DNA from: Desulfomicrobium apsheronum
GTDB taxonomy: Bacteria > Desulfobacterota > Desulfovibrionia > Desulfovibrionales > Desulfomicrobiaceae
Assembly: GCF_900114115.1 (NCBI RefSeq)
Contig: NZ_FORX01000022.1
Coordinates: 1-64,000, forward strand
Direction of reading: 5' to 3'
DNA: 64,000 nt
Shown here piece after piece: positions 27,640-36,783 of this stretch. Position numbers and translations under genes: made by a program. Every line of letters begins with the position of its first letter. The first letter of the stretch is position 1. The notes beneath the pieces are model-generated. The model saw nothing but the letters and a program-made list of their open reading frames with translations. It ran no database searches and had not been told where the DNA came from.

Positions 27640-28205
27640 CGAAAATTTTTTCGCCCCTACGATGTTTCACCATGGTATAAAACATCGCGCCATTGTCGCG
27701 ACGCCGTTTGTGGCCCGGTGTGGACGTCTGGCCGTACACCGCCTTTGTTGCGACGTTTGGGCAGACACGTAGGGGCGGTCCTGCGTGACCGCCCTTCTTT
27801 CGGTCCTGCGTGGCCCTCCGGCCGGACACCGCGATTGGGCAGACACGTAGGTCTGCCCCTACGATGCGTCGTCGTGAAATCAAACATCGCGCCATTGTCG
27901 CGACGCCGTTTGTGGCCCGGTGTGGGCGTCTGGCCGTACACCGCGTTTGTTGCGACGTTTGGGCAGACACGTAGGTCTGCCCCTACGATACATCGTGATA
28001 AAATCAAACACCGCGCCATTGTCGCGGCACGTAGGGGCGGTCCTGCGTGACCGCCCTTCTTTCGGTCCTGCGTGACCCTCCGGCCGGACACCGCGTTTGG
28101 GCAGACACACAGGTCTGCCCAAACGATACATCGTGATAAAATCAAACACCGCGCCATTGTCGCGGCACGTAGGGGCGGTCCTGCGTGACCGCCCTTCTTC
28201 GGCGT
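27640..28205. repeat. Cluster of dispersed palindromic repeats
   Basis: CGCGCCATTGTCGCG occurs at about 27686, 27888, 28012 and 28149. A hairpin-forming GGGCGGTC-CTGCGT-GACCGCCC occurs at about 27773, 28035 and 28173. CAGACACGTAGGTCTGCCC-type blocks alternate with them in mosaic order, with stretches of more than 60 identical bases. Short frames here are by-products of the repeats. No gene is supported. Confidence 0.85.
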
Positions 28206-28745
28206 GATGCGTCGCCATCAATACACCCGTTCCCCATCCCGCCAGACCGGAGTGTCCATGTCACCGAGGTCATGCTTCCGCTCCATCCTGCGTGATCGGG
28301 TTTGACACCACCTATGTAGGCGGGCCATGTCGGGCAATGGCGCGAAATCCCTTCTTTTCAGAGAGTTAAAAAAGCATGGTTCCCCTTCTTCAAGGGGATG
28401 ACGATTTTTTCAATGACCTCTTTTCAAGCAAGGTCGGAACGCAAAATCATATTTCAGAAACACTCTTCCGCACGCTGTAATACGAAGCTCGCGAGGATTC
28501 ATGTAATGGCCAGTCAGGCTTAATGCATCTTCATTCAGCAAAAAAAGGCATTTTGCCTATACCCGCACATTAAAATTCATCCCCCCGTTGAAAACCATAA
28601 ACAATGTATGACAGCAGATCTTTTGCTGAATTTCTTGATAAAAAAATATACAGCATGTATTATCAGGTCGCTGTTGATCATGCTCAAATCTATAAAGCGC
28701 ATTATGCCTTTCAAGACAGCTACACACGATTCAAGGGACTTCAAC
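28206..28745. other. Intergenic stretch after the repeat cluster
   Basis: No gene is supported. On the minus strand 28218-28286 is a 22-codon frame ending PVWRDGERVY, which resembles the tail of amidohydrolases such as PhnM and could be another phn scrap, but it is too short to call. The part from about 28490 is AT-rich and probably holds the promoter of the lipoprotein gene. Confidence 0.35.
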
Positions 28746-29621
28746 ATGAAATATATACTGATTGCGTGCGCCTTCTTTTGCGCGATCCTGTCCGGATGCG
28801 CCACCAACACCTTACAGCGCAACGCCCTGGAAAACTTCGGCCTGGCCACGGAGAGGGTCGGGCGCATGAGCGAATCCGAGTTTCTTTCCATGCGCGACGA
28901 AATCATCGAAATGAACTCGCTGCTCATGATTCTCGACAACTCCAAAAATGCCGAAAGCCGTGTCTACGACGAACCGGCCCTGGCCGAGACGACGGCCATG
29001 CGCGTTGCAGCATGCAAATCACTGCGCATGTACGGCGACCTGCTCATGCGCCTTGCAGCGGATGATCGTACCGGAATGGTGCGAAAGTCCGCACGGGTTT
29101 TTCTGGACAACATCACCGAGACACTGGGACCGGATCTGACCCTCGCCCAGGAAGAGGCAGTGCAAAACGTGGCTCTGGGCCTTGATGCCCGCTGGACGGC
29201 GCAAAAAAAATCCGAGACCATTCAAGATGTGGTGCTGGCCTTTGCGGACGCCTTGACCATTCTTGCGGGTAGACTGCTGGCTGATTTCTCTCTTGACGAA
29301 CCCTCCACCAGCCATCTGAAGGCATATGCGGACACGGCCAGGGAACTCAAAACCCTGTCCTCGGACATCATCGATGCCGGAGACGCGGAACCGCTCAGCA
29401 AGAGGAACAAGGCGGTCAAAGCGTTCGTGCTGGCGCAAAAAGCGCTTGTCCGAGCCGAGGCCATGGGCGCACGGATTCACGAGGCCATGACTACCCTGCA
29501 AAAAGCCAACGCCCATGTCGCGGCCGCGATTCAGGACAACAGCTACGACCTGCGAGAAATCAGGGAATACGGGAAACAGATTCAGAAGATAAGCACGATG
29601 CAGCAGGTTCTTTCCCGCTGA
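28746..29621 (+). CDS. Putative lipoprotein, alpha-helical, unknown function
   Basis: 291 residues from ATG 28746 (AAGGGA seven bases upstream); the longer in-frame start at 28608 would bury the signal peptide. A type II signal peptide ends in the lipobox LSGC (Cys 18 or so), followed by Ala/Thr, so it is probably sorted to the outer membrane. The mature part is rich in Ala, Leu, Glu and Lys heptads and predicted helical throughout, with no recognised domain. It stands alone, with a terminator just downstream. Confidence 0.75.
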   Translation: MKYILIACAFFCAILSGCATNTLQRNALENFGLATERVGRMSESEFLSMRDEIIEMNSLLMILDNSKNAESRVYDEPALAETTAMRVAACKSLRMYGDLLMRLAADDRTGMVRKSARVFLDNITETLGPDLTLAQEEAVQNVALGLDARWTAQKKSETIQDVVLAFADALTILAGRLLADFSLDEPSTSHLKAYADTARELKTLSSDIIDAGDAEPLSKRNKAVKAFVLAQKALVRAEAMGARIHEAMTTLQKANAHVAAAIQDNSYDLREIREYGKQIQKISTMQQVLSR

Positions 29622-29648
29622 GAAGAGACGGACACGACCCTTTTGAAG

Positions 29649-29673
29649 CGCCCCATGCGGGCGTTTTCTTTTT
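29649..29673 (+). terminator. Intrinsic terminator after the lipoprotein gene
   Basis: CGCCC and GGGCG pair around CATGC, followed by TTTTCTTTTT. Confidence 0.75.
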
Positions 29674-29714
29674 GGAAAAACGGCAGCCCGCAGGCTGCCG
29701 TGATCATGCGGGAA

Positions 29715-30167
29715 TCAGTTCTTGGGACAGGACGGGAGGGGAAACAGACGACTGACCCGTTCACGGTACGCCTGGTAGGTTTCGCCGAACTGGTCTTCAA
29801 GCTCCACCTCTTCGTCACCGACGTTCTTGAAAAAGAGAAACATTGCGACGGCAATGCCCAGAATCCCCAAATTGGTGTTCAGGACCAGGCACAGCCCAGG
29901 CATGATGCCGAGCAGGTTCGCGGCCAGGATCGGGTTGCGGCTCCAGGCGAAGGGACCGGACTCGACCAGCGTGTAACCCTCGCCTTTCCTGAGCTCGCGC
30001 ACGGCCAGCGCCAAACCGGCCACCCCCACTGCCAGCCACAGGAGTCCTATCACCGACCCGAGCAGAAACCAGTCCGTGCCAAGAAGCAGATTCTCGAGAA
30101 TGCTGCCGGCCACGATGATCCCATAAGCAGGCACAAGTACTTTGCAGGCAAGACTTTTTGTATTCAT
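29715..30167 (-). CDS. Membrane methyltransferase of the isoprenylcysteine/phospholipid methyltransferase family
   Basis: 150 residues from ATG 30167, preceded by GAGGAG; an earlier ATG at 30170 is adjacent. Three to four membrane segments are followed by the family's C-terminal signature: LVESGPFAWSRNPILAANLLG and DEEVELEDQFGETYQAYRERVSRLFP, with the GPF..SRNP and E..L...FG..Y..Y motifs that bind S-adenosylmethionine. The substrate is unknown; bacterial members methylate lipids or small hydrophobic compounds. Confidence 0.82.
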   Translation of the reverse strand: MNTKSLACKVLVPAYGIIVAGSILENLLLGTDWFLLGSVIGLLWLAVGVAGLALAVRELRKGEGYTLVESGPFAWSRNPILAANLLGIMPGLCLVLNTNLGILGIAVAMFLFFKNVGDEEVELEDQFGETYQAYRERVSRLFPLPSCPKN

Positions 30168-30238
30168 CATGTTCTCCTCAAGGACAAAATTGAGTATGGC
30201 ATTACTTGATGATGTAAGTACCACCCCGGACCGCAATT

Positions 30239-30273
30239 GAAAAGAACCCGGACCGGATTATTCCGGGCCGGGT
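30239..30273 (-). terminator. Intrinsic terminator after ettA
   Basis: AACCCGG (30244-30250) and CCGGGTT (30267-30273) form a stem with inner GC pairing. On the minus strand it is followed by CTTTTC. It separates ettA from the downstream methyltransferase gene. Confidence 0.75.
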
Positions 30274-30288
30274 TCATTCGCATTGGGC

Positions 30289-31971
30289 CTAGCGGGTCAA
30301 CTGACGGTAGCGGATGCGGCGCGGCACGGTCAGGGTGTTTCCTGTGCGGCGTTTCAAATCCTTCTCGTATTCCGAATAGTTGCCCTCGAACCAAACCACC
30401 TGACTGTCACCCTCGAAGGCCAGGATGTGGGTCGCGATGCGGTCCAGAAACCAGCGGTCATGGGAGATGACCACGGCGCATCCGGCGAAGTTTTCAAGCG
30501 CCTCTTCCAGGGCGCGCATGGTGTTCACGTCAAGATCGTTGGTCGGCTCGTCGAGAAGGAGTACGTTGGCCTCCTTTTTGAGCATGAGCGCCAGATGCAG
30601 GCGGTTGCGTTCGCCGCCGGAAAGCATGCCCACGGTCTTCTGCTGATCGGGCCCCGCGAAGTTGAACTTGCTGACGTAGGCGCGGGAGTTGATCTCACGG
30701 CCGCCCAGATTGATCGTGTCGTACCCGCCCGAGACCATCTCCCAGACTGATTTCTTGGGATCAAGCACGCCGCGGTCCTGGTCCACATGGGCCAGCTTCA
30801 CGGTCTGCCCGAGACGGATCTCCCCACCATCGGGCTGTTCCTGACCCGTGATCATGCGGAAAAGCGTGGTCTTGCCCGCGCCGTTGGGTCCGATGACGCC
30901 GACGATGCCGCCCGGAGGCAGGGCAAAATTCATATCCTCGATGAGCAGCTTGTCCTCAAAGGCCTTCTTTACGTGGCTGGCCTCGATGACCACATCCCCA
31001 AGACGGGGCCCTGAAGGGATGAACAACTCCAGGGTCTTGATCTTGTCCTTGGTCTCCTGGTTGAGCAGATTCTCGTAGGACGAAATTCTGGCCTTGGCTT
31101 TGGCATGGCGGCCCTTGGGCGACATGTTGATCCATTCCAGCTCGTGCTTCAGGGTACGCTGGCGGGCGCTCTCCTCTTTTTCCTCCTGGGCCAGACGATT
31201 CTGCTTCTGTTCCAGCCAGGAAGAATAGTTGCCCTTCCACGGAATGCCAACGCCCCGGTCCAGCTCCAGAATCCAGCCAGCGACGTTGTCCAGGAAATAG
31301 CGGTCATGGGTCACGGCGATGATGGTGCCCTGATACTGCTGCAGATGATGCTCAAGCCAGGCGATGGTCTCGGCGTCAAGGTGGTTGGTGGGTTCATCCA
31401 GAAGCAGGATGTCGGGTTTCTGCAACAGCAGGCGGCACAGGGCTACGCGGCGCTTCTCGCCGCCGGACAGCACGCCGACCTTGGTCTCCGGATCGGGGCA
31501 GCGCAGGGCCTCCATGGCCATTTCAAGACGCGAATCGAGCTCCCAGGCATCCTGGGCGTCGAGCTTCTCCTGCACGTCACCCTGACGGGCGATGAGCGCG
31601 TCCATCTCGTCGTCGCTCATGGGTTCGGCGAACTTGGCGTTGATCTCCTCGAACTCCTGCATGAGGTCGACGGTTTCCTGAACGGCCTCCTGCACGATCT
31701 CGCGCACGGTCCGCTCGGGATCAAGCTGCGGCTCCTGTTCCAGATAGCCTACGGAATAGCCGGGGGAAATGACGATGTTGCCGTTGTACTCCTTGTCCAC
31801 ACCGGCCATGATCTTCAGCAGCGAGCTCTTGCCGGAGCCGTTCAGGCCAAGCACGCCGATCTTGGCGCCGTAAAAAAAGGACAGGGAAATATCCTTGATG
31901 ACCGGCTTCTTGTCGTAAAACCGGGACACCTTCATCATGGAATAAATGATCTTATTTGGTTCGTCGCTCAT
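30289..31971 (-). CDS. ettA: Energy-dependent translational throttle protein EttA (ABC-F)
   Basis: 560 residues from ATG 31971, starting [20 protein letters not shown], the hallmark of EttA. It has two ATP-binding cassettes in one chain: Walker [10 protein letters not shown] and GPNGAGKTT, signatures [11 protein letters not shown] and [11 protein letters not shown], and Walker [12 protein letters not shown] and [10 protein letters not shown]. An EttA-type arm and linker lie between them, and there are no membrane domains. It binds the ribosomal E site and gates the first elongation steps according to the ATP/ADP ratio. Confidence 0.96.
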   Translation of the reverse strand: MSDEPNKIIYSMMKVSRFYDKKPVIKDISLSFFYGAKIGVLGLNGSGKSSLLKIMAGVDKEYNGNIVISPGYSVGYLEQEPQLDPERTVREIVQEAVQETVDLMQEFEEINAKFAEPMSDDEMDALIARQGDVQEKLDAQDAWELDSRLEMAMEALRCPDPETKVGVLSGGEKRRVALCRLLLQKPDILLLDEPTNHLDAETIAWLEHHLQQYQGTIIAVTHDRYFLDNVAGWILELDRGVGIPWKGNYSSWLEQKQNRLAQEEKEESARQRTLKHELEWINMSPKGRHAKAKARISSYENLLNQETKDKIKTLELFIPSGPRLGDVVIEASHVKKAFEDKLLIEDMNFALPPGGIVGVIGPNGAGKTTLFRMITGQEQPDGGEIRLGQTVKLAHVDQDRGVLDPKKSVWEMVSGGYDTINLGGREINSRAYVSKFNFAGPDQQKTVGMLSGGERNRLHLALMLKKEANVLLLDEPTNDLDVNTMRALEEALENFAGCAVVISHDRWFLDRIATHILAFEGDSQVVWFEGNYSEYEKDLKRRTGNTLTVPRRIRYRQLTR

Positions 31972-32047
31972 GAAAATACCCTCGAAATGTGAATTGATTG
32001 CATAAATACCGGCCGGTTCGGCCGTTGTGGACAAACCGGGAATGAGA

Positions 32048-32070
32048 GCGGCCGACAAAAGGCCGGCCGC
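32048..32070 (-). terminator. Hairpin after the amino-acid ABC transporter operon
   Basis: GCGGCCG and CGGCCGC pair around a loop. It lies in the spacer between the ettA start and the permease stop. No U tract follows, so terminator strength is uncertain; it also lies in the 5' region of ettA. Confidence 0.4.
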
Positions 32071-32098
32071 ATGAAATATTGCCTGGATTCAGGATAAG

Positions 32099-32767
32099 CT
32101 AATGGCCGAAGCCCGGAATTTCCAGTCTCTTTTCCAGTCTACGCAGGCCGTAGGATGCCACGCTGACCAGTACAAGGTAGTAGACGCCCACGACCATGAA
32201 CACCTCGCTGAAGCGAAAACTCTCGCTGGCCACGATCTTGGCCTGCCCGGTCAGTTCGAAGCAGGTGATGACGTAGGCCAGGGACGAATACTTGATCAGG
32301 TACACGATCTCGTTCCCGCAGCCGGGCAGCGCCCGGCGAAAGGCCTGGGGAATGATGATCCAGACCAGGGTCGTGAACGTTGAAAAACCAAGCGCCTGGG
32401 CCGCAAGCTCCTGACCTCGCTTGATGGAGAGCAGGCCGCCACGGATGTATTCGGAATGATAGGCCGCGCTGCACAGGGTGAACCCGATCACGGCCGCCGT
32501 GTACGGCTGGAAATATATGCCCACACCCGGCAGGCCGAAATACAGGATGAAGAGCTGGATCACCAGGGGCGTGCCCCGGAACAGCGCGGCGTAGCCATTG
32601 GCCACGGCCTGCAGAATTCCGCCGCCAAATGCCCGGCACGCTCCGACGATCACTCCGAAAAAGATGCCCAGCAGGGCCGAGGGCACGATCAGCTGCACGC
32701 TCACGAGCACGCCCTTGTTCAGAGCGGGCACCAGCCGTTCCAGCAGAAAGACGAACTCCTCGTTCAT
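32099..32767 (-). CDS. Polar amino-acid ABC transporter permease (second)
   Basis: 222 residues with about five membrane segments and the HisM/GlnP-family EAA-like loop (GQELAAQALGFSTFTTLVWIIIPQAFRRALPG). It is the last gene of a four-gene operon. Its start overlaps the ATPase stop as ATGA. It pairs with the other permease of equal length to form the translocation pore. Confidence 0.9.
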   Translation of the reverse strand: MNEEFVFLLERLVPALNKGVLVSVQLIVPSALLGIFFGVIVGACRAFGGGILQAVANGYAALFRGTPLVIQLFILYFGLPGVGIYFQPYTAAVIGFTLCSAAYHSEYIRGGLLSIKRGQELAAQALGFSTFTTLVWIIIPQAFRRALPGCGNEIVYLIKYSSLAYVITCFELTGQAKIVASESFRFSEVFMVVGVYYLVLVSVASYGLRRLEKRLEIPGFGH

Positions 32768-33537
32768 GAGCCGGCGCCCTCCACATCAAGAATCTGGGAA
32801 CAGAAATCAAGGGTGCGGGTGCCCGAGCCATCGGCCAGAAGTTCCTTGGGGCTGCCCTGCTCGATGATCCGGCCTTCCTGCATGAAAAGCACTTCGTCGG
32901 CCAGGGAGCGGGTGAAACCCATCTGATGCGTAGCCATGACCATGGTCATCCCATTCTGGGCCAGCCCGCGGATGACGGTCAGCACCTCGCTGACCAGTTC
33001 CGGATCGAGGGCCGAAGTGGGCTCGTCCAGCAACATGACCTTGGGATCCATGGCCAGCGCGCGGGCGATGGAAACACGCTGCTTCTGGCCGCCGGACAGC
33101 TCCGCCGGATAGAGATGCCCCTTGTCGCCAAGGCCGACGCGCTCCAGCTCCGCCATGGCGCGGGCCCTGGCCCGTGCACGGCTCATGCCCTTGACCTTGC
33201 GCAGGGCTATGCTGACATTGTCCGACGCGGTCAGGTGATCGAAGAGATTGAAATCCTGAAAAATCATGCCCACCTGCTGACGAAATTCGCACAGTTCACG
33301 GGCCTTGCGCGGATCAACGCGCCTGCCGTCCAACTCGATTTCCCCCCGGTCGGGCACGATGAGATAATTCATGCATTGCAGGAGCGTGCTCTTGCCTCCC
33401 CCGGAGGGACCGATGAGCACCTTCATTTCACCTTCGTAGAGGTTCAGGCTCACGGATTTGAGTATCTCGCGCCCGCCCAGGACCTTGGATATGCCCTGCA
33501 CCCGCATGAGCAGGTTTCGTGTTTTCTTATTCGCCAT
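32764..33537 (-). CDS. Polar amino-acid ABC transporter ATP-binding protein
   Basis: 257 residues. Walker A is GPSGGGKST, Q-loop MIFQDFNLF, signature LSGGQKQRVSIARAL and Walker B VMLLDEPTSALDPELV, the GlnQ/HisP subfamily pattern. It powers uptake of a polar amino acid together with the two permeases. It overlaps both neighbours by a few bases, indicating tight translational coupling. Confidence 0.93.
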   Translation of the reverse strand: MANKKTRNLLMRVQGISKVLGGREILKSVSLNLYEGEMKVLIGPSGGGKSTLLQCMNYLIVPDRGEIELDGRRVDPRKARELCEFRQQVGMIFQDFNLFDHLTASDNVSIALRKVKGMSRARARARAMAELERVGLGDKGHLYPAELSGGQKQRVSIARALAMDPKVMLLDEPTSALDPELVSEVLTVIRGLAQNGMTMVMATHQMGFTRSLADEVLFMQEGRIIEQGSPKELLADGSGTRTLDFCSQILDVEGAGS

Positions 33538-34205
33538 TAATGCACATAACCCTTTATTCTGACACGTTTTTCAAGGGCGCGCAGTGCTATGACCCCGGCC
33601 CAGGTCAATAAAAAATAAAGCACTGCCGCGCTGACGTACATGGGCAGGTGCTGGTAGGTCCGCGAAGCCACGAAGTGCGTCCGCGCCATGATCTCGCTCG
33701 CCCCGAGCACAAAAGCCAGGGCCGAGTCCTTCAATATGATGGAGTACTCGTTGGACCAGCCGGGGATGGACAGGCGCAGGGCCTGGGGCAGGATGATGGA
33801 GCGGATGGCCAGGCCGTCGGACATGCCGAGTGCGCGGGCCGCCTTGAGCTGGCCCTTGGCCAGGGACAGGATGGAGCCGCGAAAAATTTGGGACTGATAG
33901 GCTCCGCTGGTCATGCCGAGCACGATGGTGGCTGCGGCAACCGCGTTCAGGTTGAGACCCACGAGGTTGAAGAGTCCGAAATAGAAAAGAAAAAGCAGCA
34001 CCAGAATCGGCACTCCGCGAAAAAACCAAACGTAAAGGCCGCACAACGCCCGCACCGCCCACGGGCCGTAAACCTGCCCGACAGCCAGGGGCACGCCGAT
34101 GAAAAGACCCAAAAACATTGCGCCGACCACTGCGATCACAGTGACGGCCGCGCCCTGCAACACATAGGGCATGGCGTCCAGGAGGACGGTGACGGTTTCG
34201 TTCAT
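33537..34205 (-). CDS. Polar amino-acid ABC transporter permease (first)
   Basis: 222 residues from ATG 34205; a TTG at 34238 is possible but less likely. It has five membrane segments and the permease loop KGQLKAARALGMSDGLAIRSIILPQALRLSIPG. It lies 90 bases downstream of the binding-protein gene, with an intrinsic terminator in the gap, so its expression should be lower than that of the binding protein. Confidence 0.9.
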   Translation of the reverse strand: MNETVTVLLDAMPYVLQGAAVTVIAVVGAMFLGLFIGVPLAVGQVYGPWAVRALCGLYVWFFRGVPILVLLFLFYFGLFNLVGLNLNAVAAATIVLGMTSGAYQSQIFRGSILSLAKGQLKAARALGMSDGLAIRSIILPQALRLSIPGWSNEYSIILKDSALAFVLGASEIMARTHFVASRTYQHLPMYVSAAVLYFLLTWAGVIALRALEKRVRIKGYVH

Positions 34206-34235
34206 GATCAGGGCTGAATCCTTGGCACGGCTTGG

Positions 34236-34275
34236 CAAAAAAACGGGAAGGCCGGAGCATTGCCAGGCCTTCCCG
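34236..34275 (-). terminator. Intra-operon intrinsic terminator after the binding-protein gene
   Basis: A ten-base perfect stem (CGGGAAGGCC at 34244-34253 with its complement at 34266-34275) is followed on the minus strand by TTTTTTTG. It is a classic terminator placed between the binding-protein and permease genes, probably a partial one that sets their ratio. Confidence 0.85.
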
Positions 34276-34295
34276 AGGTATCAAAAGCGGTCAGA

Positions 34296-35048
34296 CTACT
34301 TGTTCAGGTGCTTGGCGATGAGCTCTTCCCAGTAGGGGTCGGCCTTGAGCATCTCGAAGCCCTTGTTCAGAGTGTCGAGCAGCTCCTTGTCTTCCTTGCG
34401 CACGGCCGCGCCAAAGGGCTCGACTTCGCCGAAGATGCCGATGATCTGCACGGGCCTCTTATGTTCAGCGTCACGGGCCGGGGGATAGTTCATGGCGGCG
34501 GCATCGATGCGGCCATTGACCAAGTCTTCGATGGCCATAGGTGCGGAATCATACAGTTTGATGGTGAACTTCCATCCCTGCTTCTCTTTCTCGTCGGCCA
34601 TCCACTTTTGCTCAGAGGTGCCGGCCTGCATGCCGATGGTTACTTCCTGGCCGTAGATTTCCTCGGCCTTGAGCGCGGAATCCTTCTTGGTCACGAACAC
34701 GTTCTTCACTTCCCAGTAGGGCGCGGTAAAATTGACCTTCTCGGCACGCTCGGCGGTGATGGTCATGCCGGAGCAGATGAAGTCGATCTTCTTGGCCAGC
34801 AGGTTGGGGATGATGCCATCCCAGTCAACGGGCACGTGCTTGACCTTGAAGCCCATCTTGGCTGCGACCCAGTCCACGGCGTCGACGTCGAAGCCGCTGG
34901 GCTTGCCGCTCTGATCCACGTAGGCGAACGGCGGATAGTTGGCGTCGATGCCGTTCAACAGGACTTTTTCCTCGGCCAGGGCCGGACCGGCGACCATGCA
35001 CACAAGACAGGCGATCACAAAAGCAGCGCGTTTCAGCATGTTTTTCAT
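34296..35048 (-). CDS. Polar amino-acid ABC transporter substrate-binding protein
   Basis: About 250 residues. Start ATGs at 35054, 35048 and 35039 are all possible; GAGG sits ten bases before 35039, so the true start may be that one. A signal peptide (hydrophobic LKRAAFVIACLVCMVAGPALA) is followed by an SBP family 3 domain: NYPPFAYVDQSGKPSGFDVD, then DFICSGMTITAERAEKVNFTAPY. It captures a polar or charged amino acid in the periplasm for the downstream permeases and ATPase. The exact ligand is not clear. Confidence 0.9.
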   Translation of the reverse strand: MKNMLKRAAFVIACLVCMVAGPALAEEKVLLNGIDANYPPFAYVDQSGKPSGFDVDAVDWVAAKMGFKVKHVPVDWDGIIPNLLAKKIDFICSGMTITAERAEKVNFTAPYWEVKNVFVTKKDSALKAEEIYGQEVTIGMQAGTSEQKWMADEKEKQGWKFTIKLYDSAPMAIEDLVNGRIDAAAMNYPPARDAEHKRPVQIIGIFGEVEPFGAAVRKEDKELLDTLNKGFEMLKADPYWEELIAKHLNK

Positions 35049-35254
35049 CCTCATGAAAACGTTTGACAAAAAATCAGGTTCCCCCACAAGTAATCATGAA
35101 CCGTCCAGGCCGACCCGTTTTTTCAAGGGGGCCCAAACCAGTTCATTTCACGGCACAACACTTTCAAATGCCGAATGATTTGCAGCATTGTGACACGTAC
35201 ACACCGGTATATTCATTTTTCAAAAACCGCAACACATGCCCGGCCACCACGAAA

Positions 35255-36148
35255 ATGCAGAAGAACCAAAAGAAAGCGTATATTTGCGGACTTGCAGCCG
35301 TCTGCCTGTGGTCGACCGTGGCCACCGCCTTCAAGCTATCCCTGCGCCACCTCGGGCCGGAGCCGCTGCTTTTCTATGCCAGCCTGACCTCGGTGCTGGT
35401 TCTGCTCCTGATTCTGGCCATCCAGGGCAGGATGAGAGAATTGTCGCGACTGACATTCAAGGATGCACGCTTCTCCCTGCTTCTTGGCGGCCTGAACCCC
35501 TTCCTCTACTACCTTGTCCTGATCCGCGCCTACGACCTGCTCCGCGCCCAGGAAGCCCAGGCCATCAACTACACCTGGGCCATCACCATGAGCCTCCTGT
35601 CCATCCCCCTCCTCGGCCAGCGCCTGCGCGGCCTGCAATTCGTGGCCATCGGCCTTGGCTACCTCGGCGCGCTCATCATCTCCACCCGGGGCAATCTGCT
35701 GGGATTCGAGATGGCGAGCCCCCTGGGTTTTGCCCTGGCCATGGGCAGCACGGTCATCTGGGCCCTGTTCTGGATTTTCGGGGTCAAGGACGCCATGGAC
35801 CCGACCCTGCGCCTGCTGCTCAACTTCTGCTGCGGCGCGGTCTACACCGGAGCGTGGGCGCTCCTGTCCGGCATTTCGCTCATCCCCAACGGGCCGGGTT
35901 TGCTTGGCGCGGTCTACCTCGGGATCTTCGAGATGGGGGTGACGTTCGTGCTCTGGATGTCGGCCCTGCGCCTGTCCCGAACCACGGCGCAGGTCAGCAA
36001 CATGATCTATCTGGCCCCCTTCCTGTCCCTCTTCATCATTCACTTCCTGCTCGGCGAAACCATCCACGCAGCCACCCTGGCCGGACTGGGCTTCATCCTG
36101 GCTGGCACCGTGACCCAAAAATTCGCGGACGCCCAAGCCACGAAGTGA
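35255..36148 (+). CDS. EamA/DMT family transporter
   Basis: 297 residues from ATG 35255; no clear ribosome site is seen and an upstream frame is open. Ten membrane segments form two EamA repeats, with the second starting near GFALAMGSTVIWALFWIFG. Members export amino acids, nucleobases or other metabolites. It is divergent from the amino-acid uptake operon, but a functional link is only a guess. Confidence 0.82.
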   Translation: MQKNQKKAYICGLAAVCLWSTVATAFKLSLRHLGPEPLLFYASLTSVLVLLLILAIQGRMRELSRLTFKDARFSLLLGGLNPFLYYLVLIRAYDLLRAQEAQAINYTWAITMSLLSIPLLGQRLRGLQFVAIGLGYLGALIISTRGNLLGFEMASPLGFALAMGSTVIWALFWIFGVKDAMDPTLRLLLNFCCGAVYTGAWALLSGISLIPNGPGLLGAVYLGIFEMGVTFVLWMSALRLSRTTAQVSNMIYLAPFLSLFIIHFLLGETIHAATLAGLGFILAGTVTQKFADAQATK

Positions 36149-36371
36149 AAATTCCGAGCTCCCAAGCTCTCTACCTGCCCACCACAAGCATTTCGATCTC
36201 AAAAAAATATTGACAGACCAGCAGCTCACCACTATTTCTACACATTGTTTTGAAGCGTCATGCCATTTCATGGGAAATGATCGTGACGCTGGTGCGGACC
36301 AGCTGGTAGCTGTTTCCAGCCGGAATATCCGCATTTTTTTTACCTTTTTTTTCGGAGTTATAGTTTAGTCT

Positions 36372-36629
36372 ATGAACATCTATGTTGGAAATCTGTCCTG
36401 GTCGACCACCGATGCCGACCTGAAGTCCCTGTTCTCCCAGTACGGCGAAGTCACCTCTGCTCACGTCATCGAAGACCGCGCCACCGGCCGCTCCCGTGGT
36501 TTTGGCTTTGTCGAGATGGATGACGAAGGCGCCCGCCAGGCCATCCAGGCAGTGAACGGCACCGATTTTCAGGGCCGCAACCTGAAGGTCAACGAATCTC
36601 AGCCCCGTGAGAGCCGCCCCCGCTACTAA
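36372..36629 (+). CDS. RRM-type RNA-binding protein
   Basis: 85 residues, almost entirely one RNA recognition motif. RNP2 is IYVGNLS (3-9) and RNP1 is RGFGFVEM (around 42-49), with the aromatic residues that stack on RNA. A short charged tail (QPRESRPRY) follows. Bacterial proteins of this size are often cold- or stress-induced RNA chaperones. The upstream region is AT-rich with GGAG unusually far (about 15 bases) from the ATG. A strong terminator follows. Confidence 0.93.
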   Translation: MNIYVGNLSWSTTDADLKSLFSQYGEVTSAHVIEDRATGRSRGFGFVEMDDEGARQAIQAVNGTDFQGRNLKVNESQPRESRPRY

Positions 36630-36652
36630 GCGGTCTGTTCGATCATGAGGAA

Positions 36653-36678
36653 GCCCGTCCATGGACGGGCTTTTTTTT
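36653..36678 (+). terminator. Intrinsic terminator after the RRM protein gene
   Basis: An 18-base perfect palindrome (GCCCGTCCATGGACGGGC) is followed by eight Ts. Confidence 0.92.
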
Positions 36679-36783
36679 GTTCAAAATCCGCCGCCACGAC
36701 TGCCCGAAAAGTGCATTGACGAGTTCCCCGCGTGCCGCATATTGGAGCCGACACCCAAGTCCCCATCCCCTCAGGAGTTATTG

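Noticed and set aside
27640-28205. Possible CRISPR array
   Set aside because: Repeats are unequal in length, palindromic in different ways and not separated by uniform unique spacers; no cas genes are present.
27657-28221. Long overlapping frames on both strands rich in repeated peptide blocks
   Set aside because: They are translations of the palindromic repeat mosaic; the same peptide blocks recur because the DNA blocks recur.
28218-28286. 22-codon frame ending PVWRDGERVY, like the tail of an amidohydrolase
   Set aside because: Too short to assign; mentioned only as a possible further phn scrap.
34222-34240. TGGCAC-like sequence suggesting a sigma-54 promoter
   Set aside because: The downstream half lacks the required GC at -12 with the correct spacing, and it overlaps a terminator.
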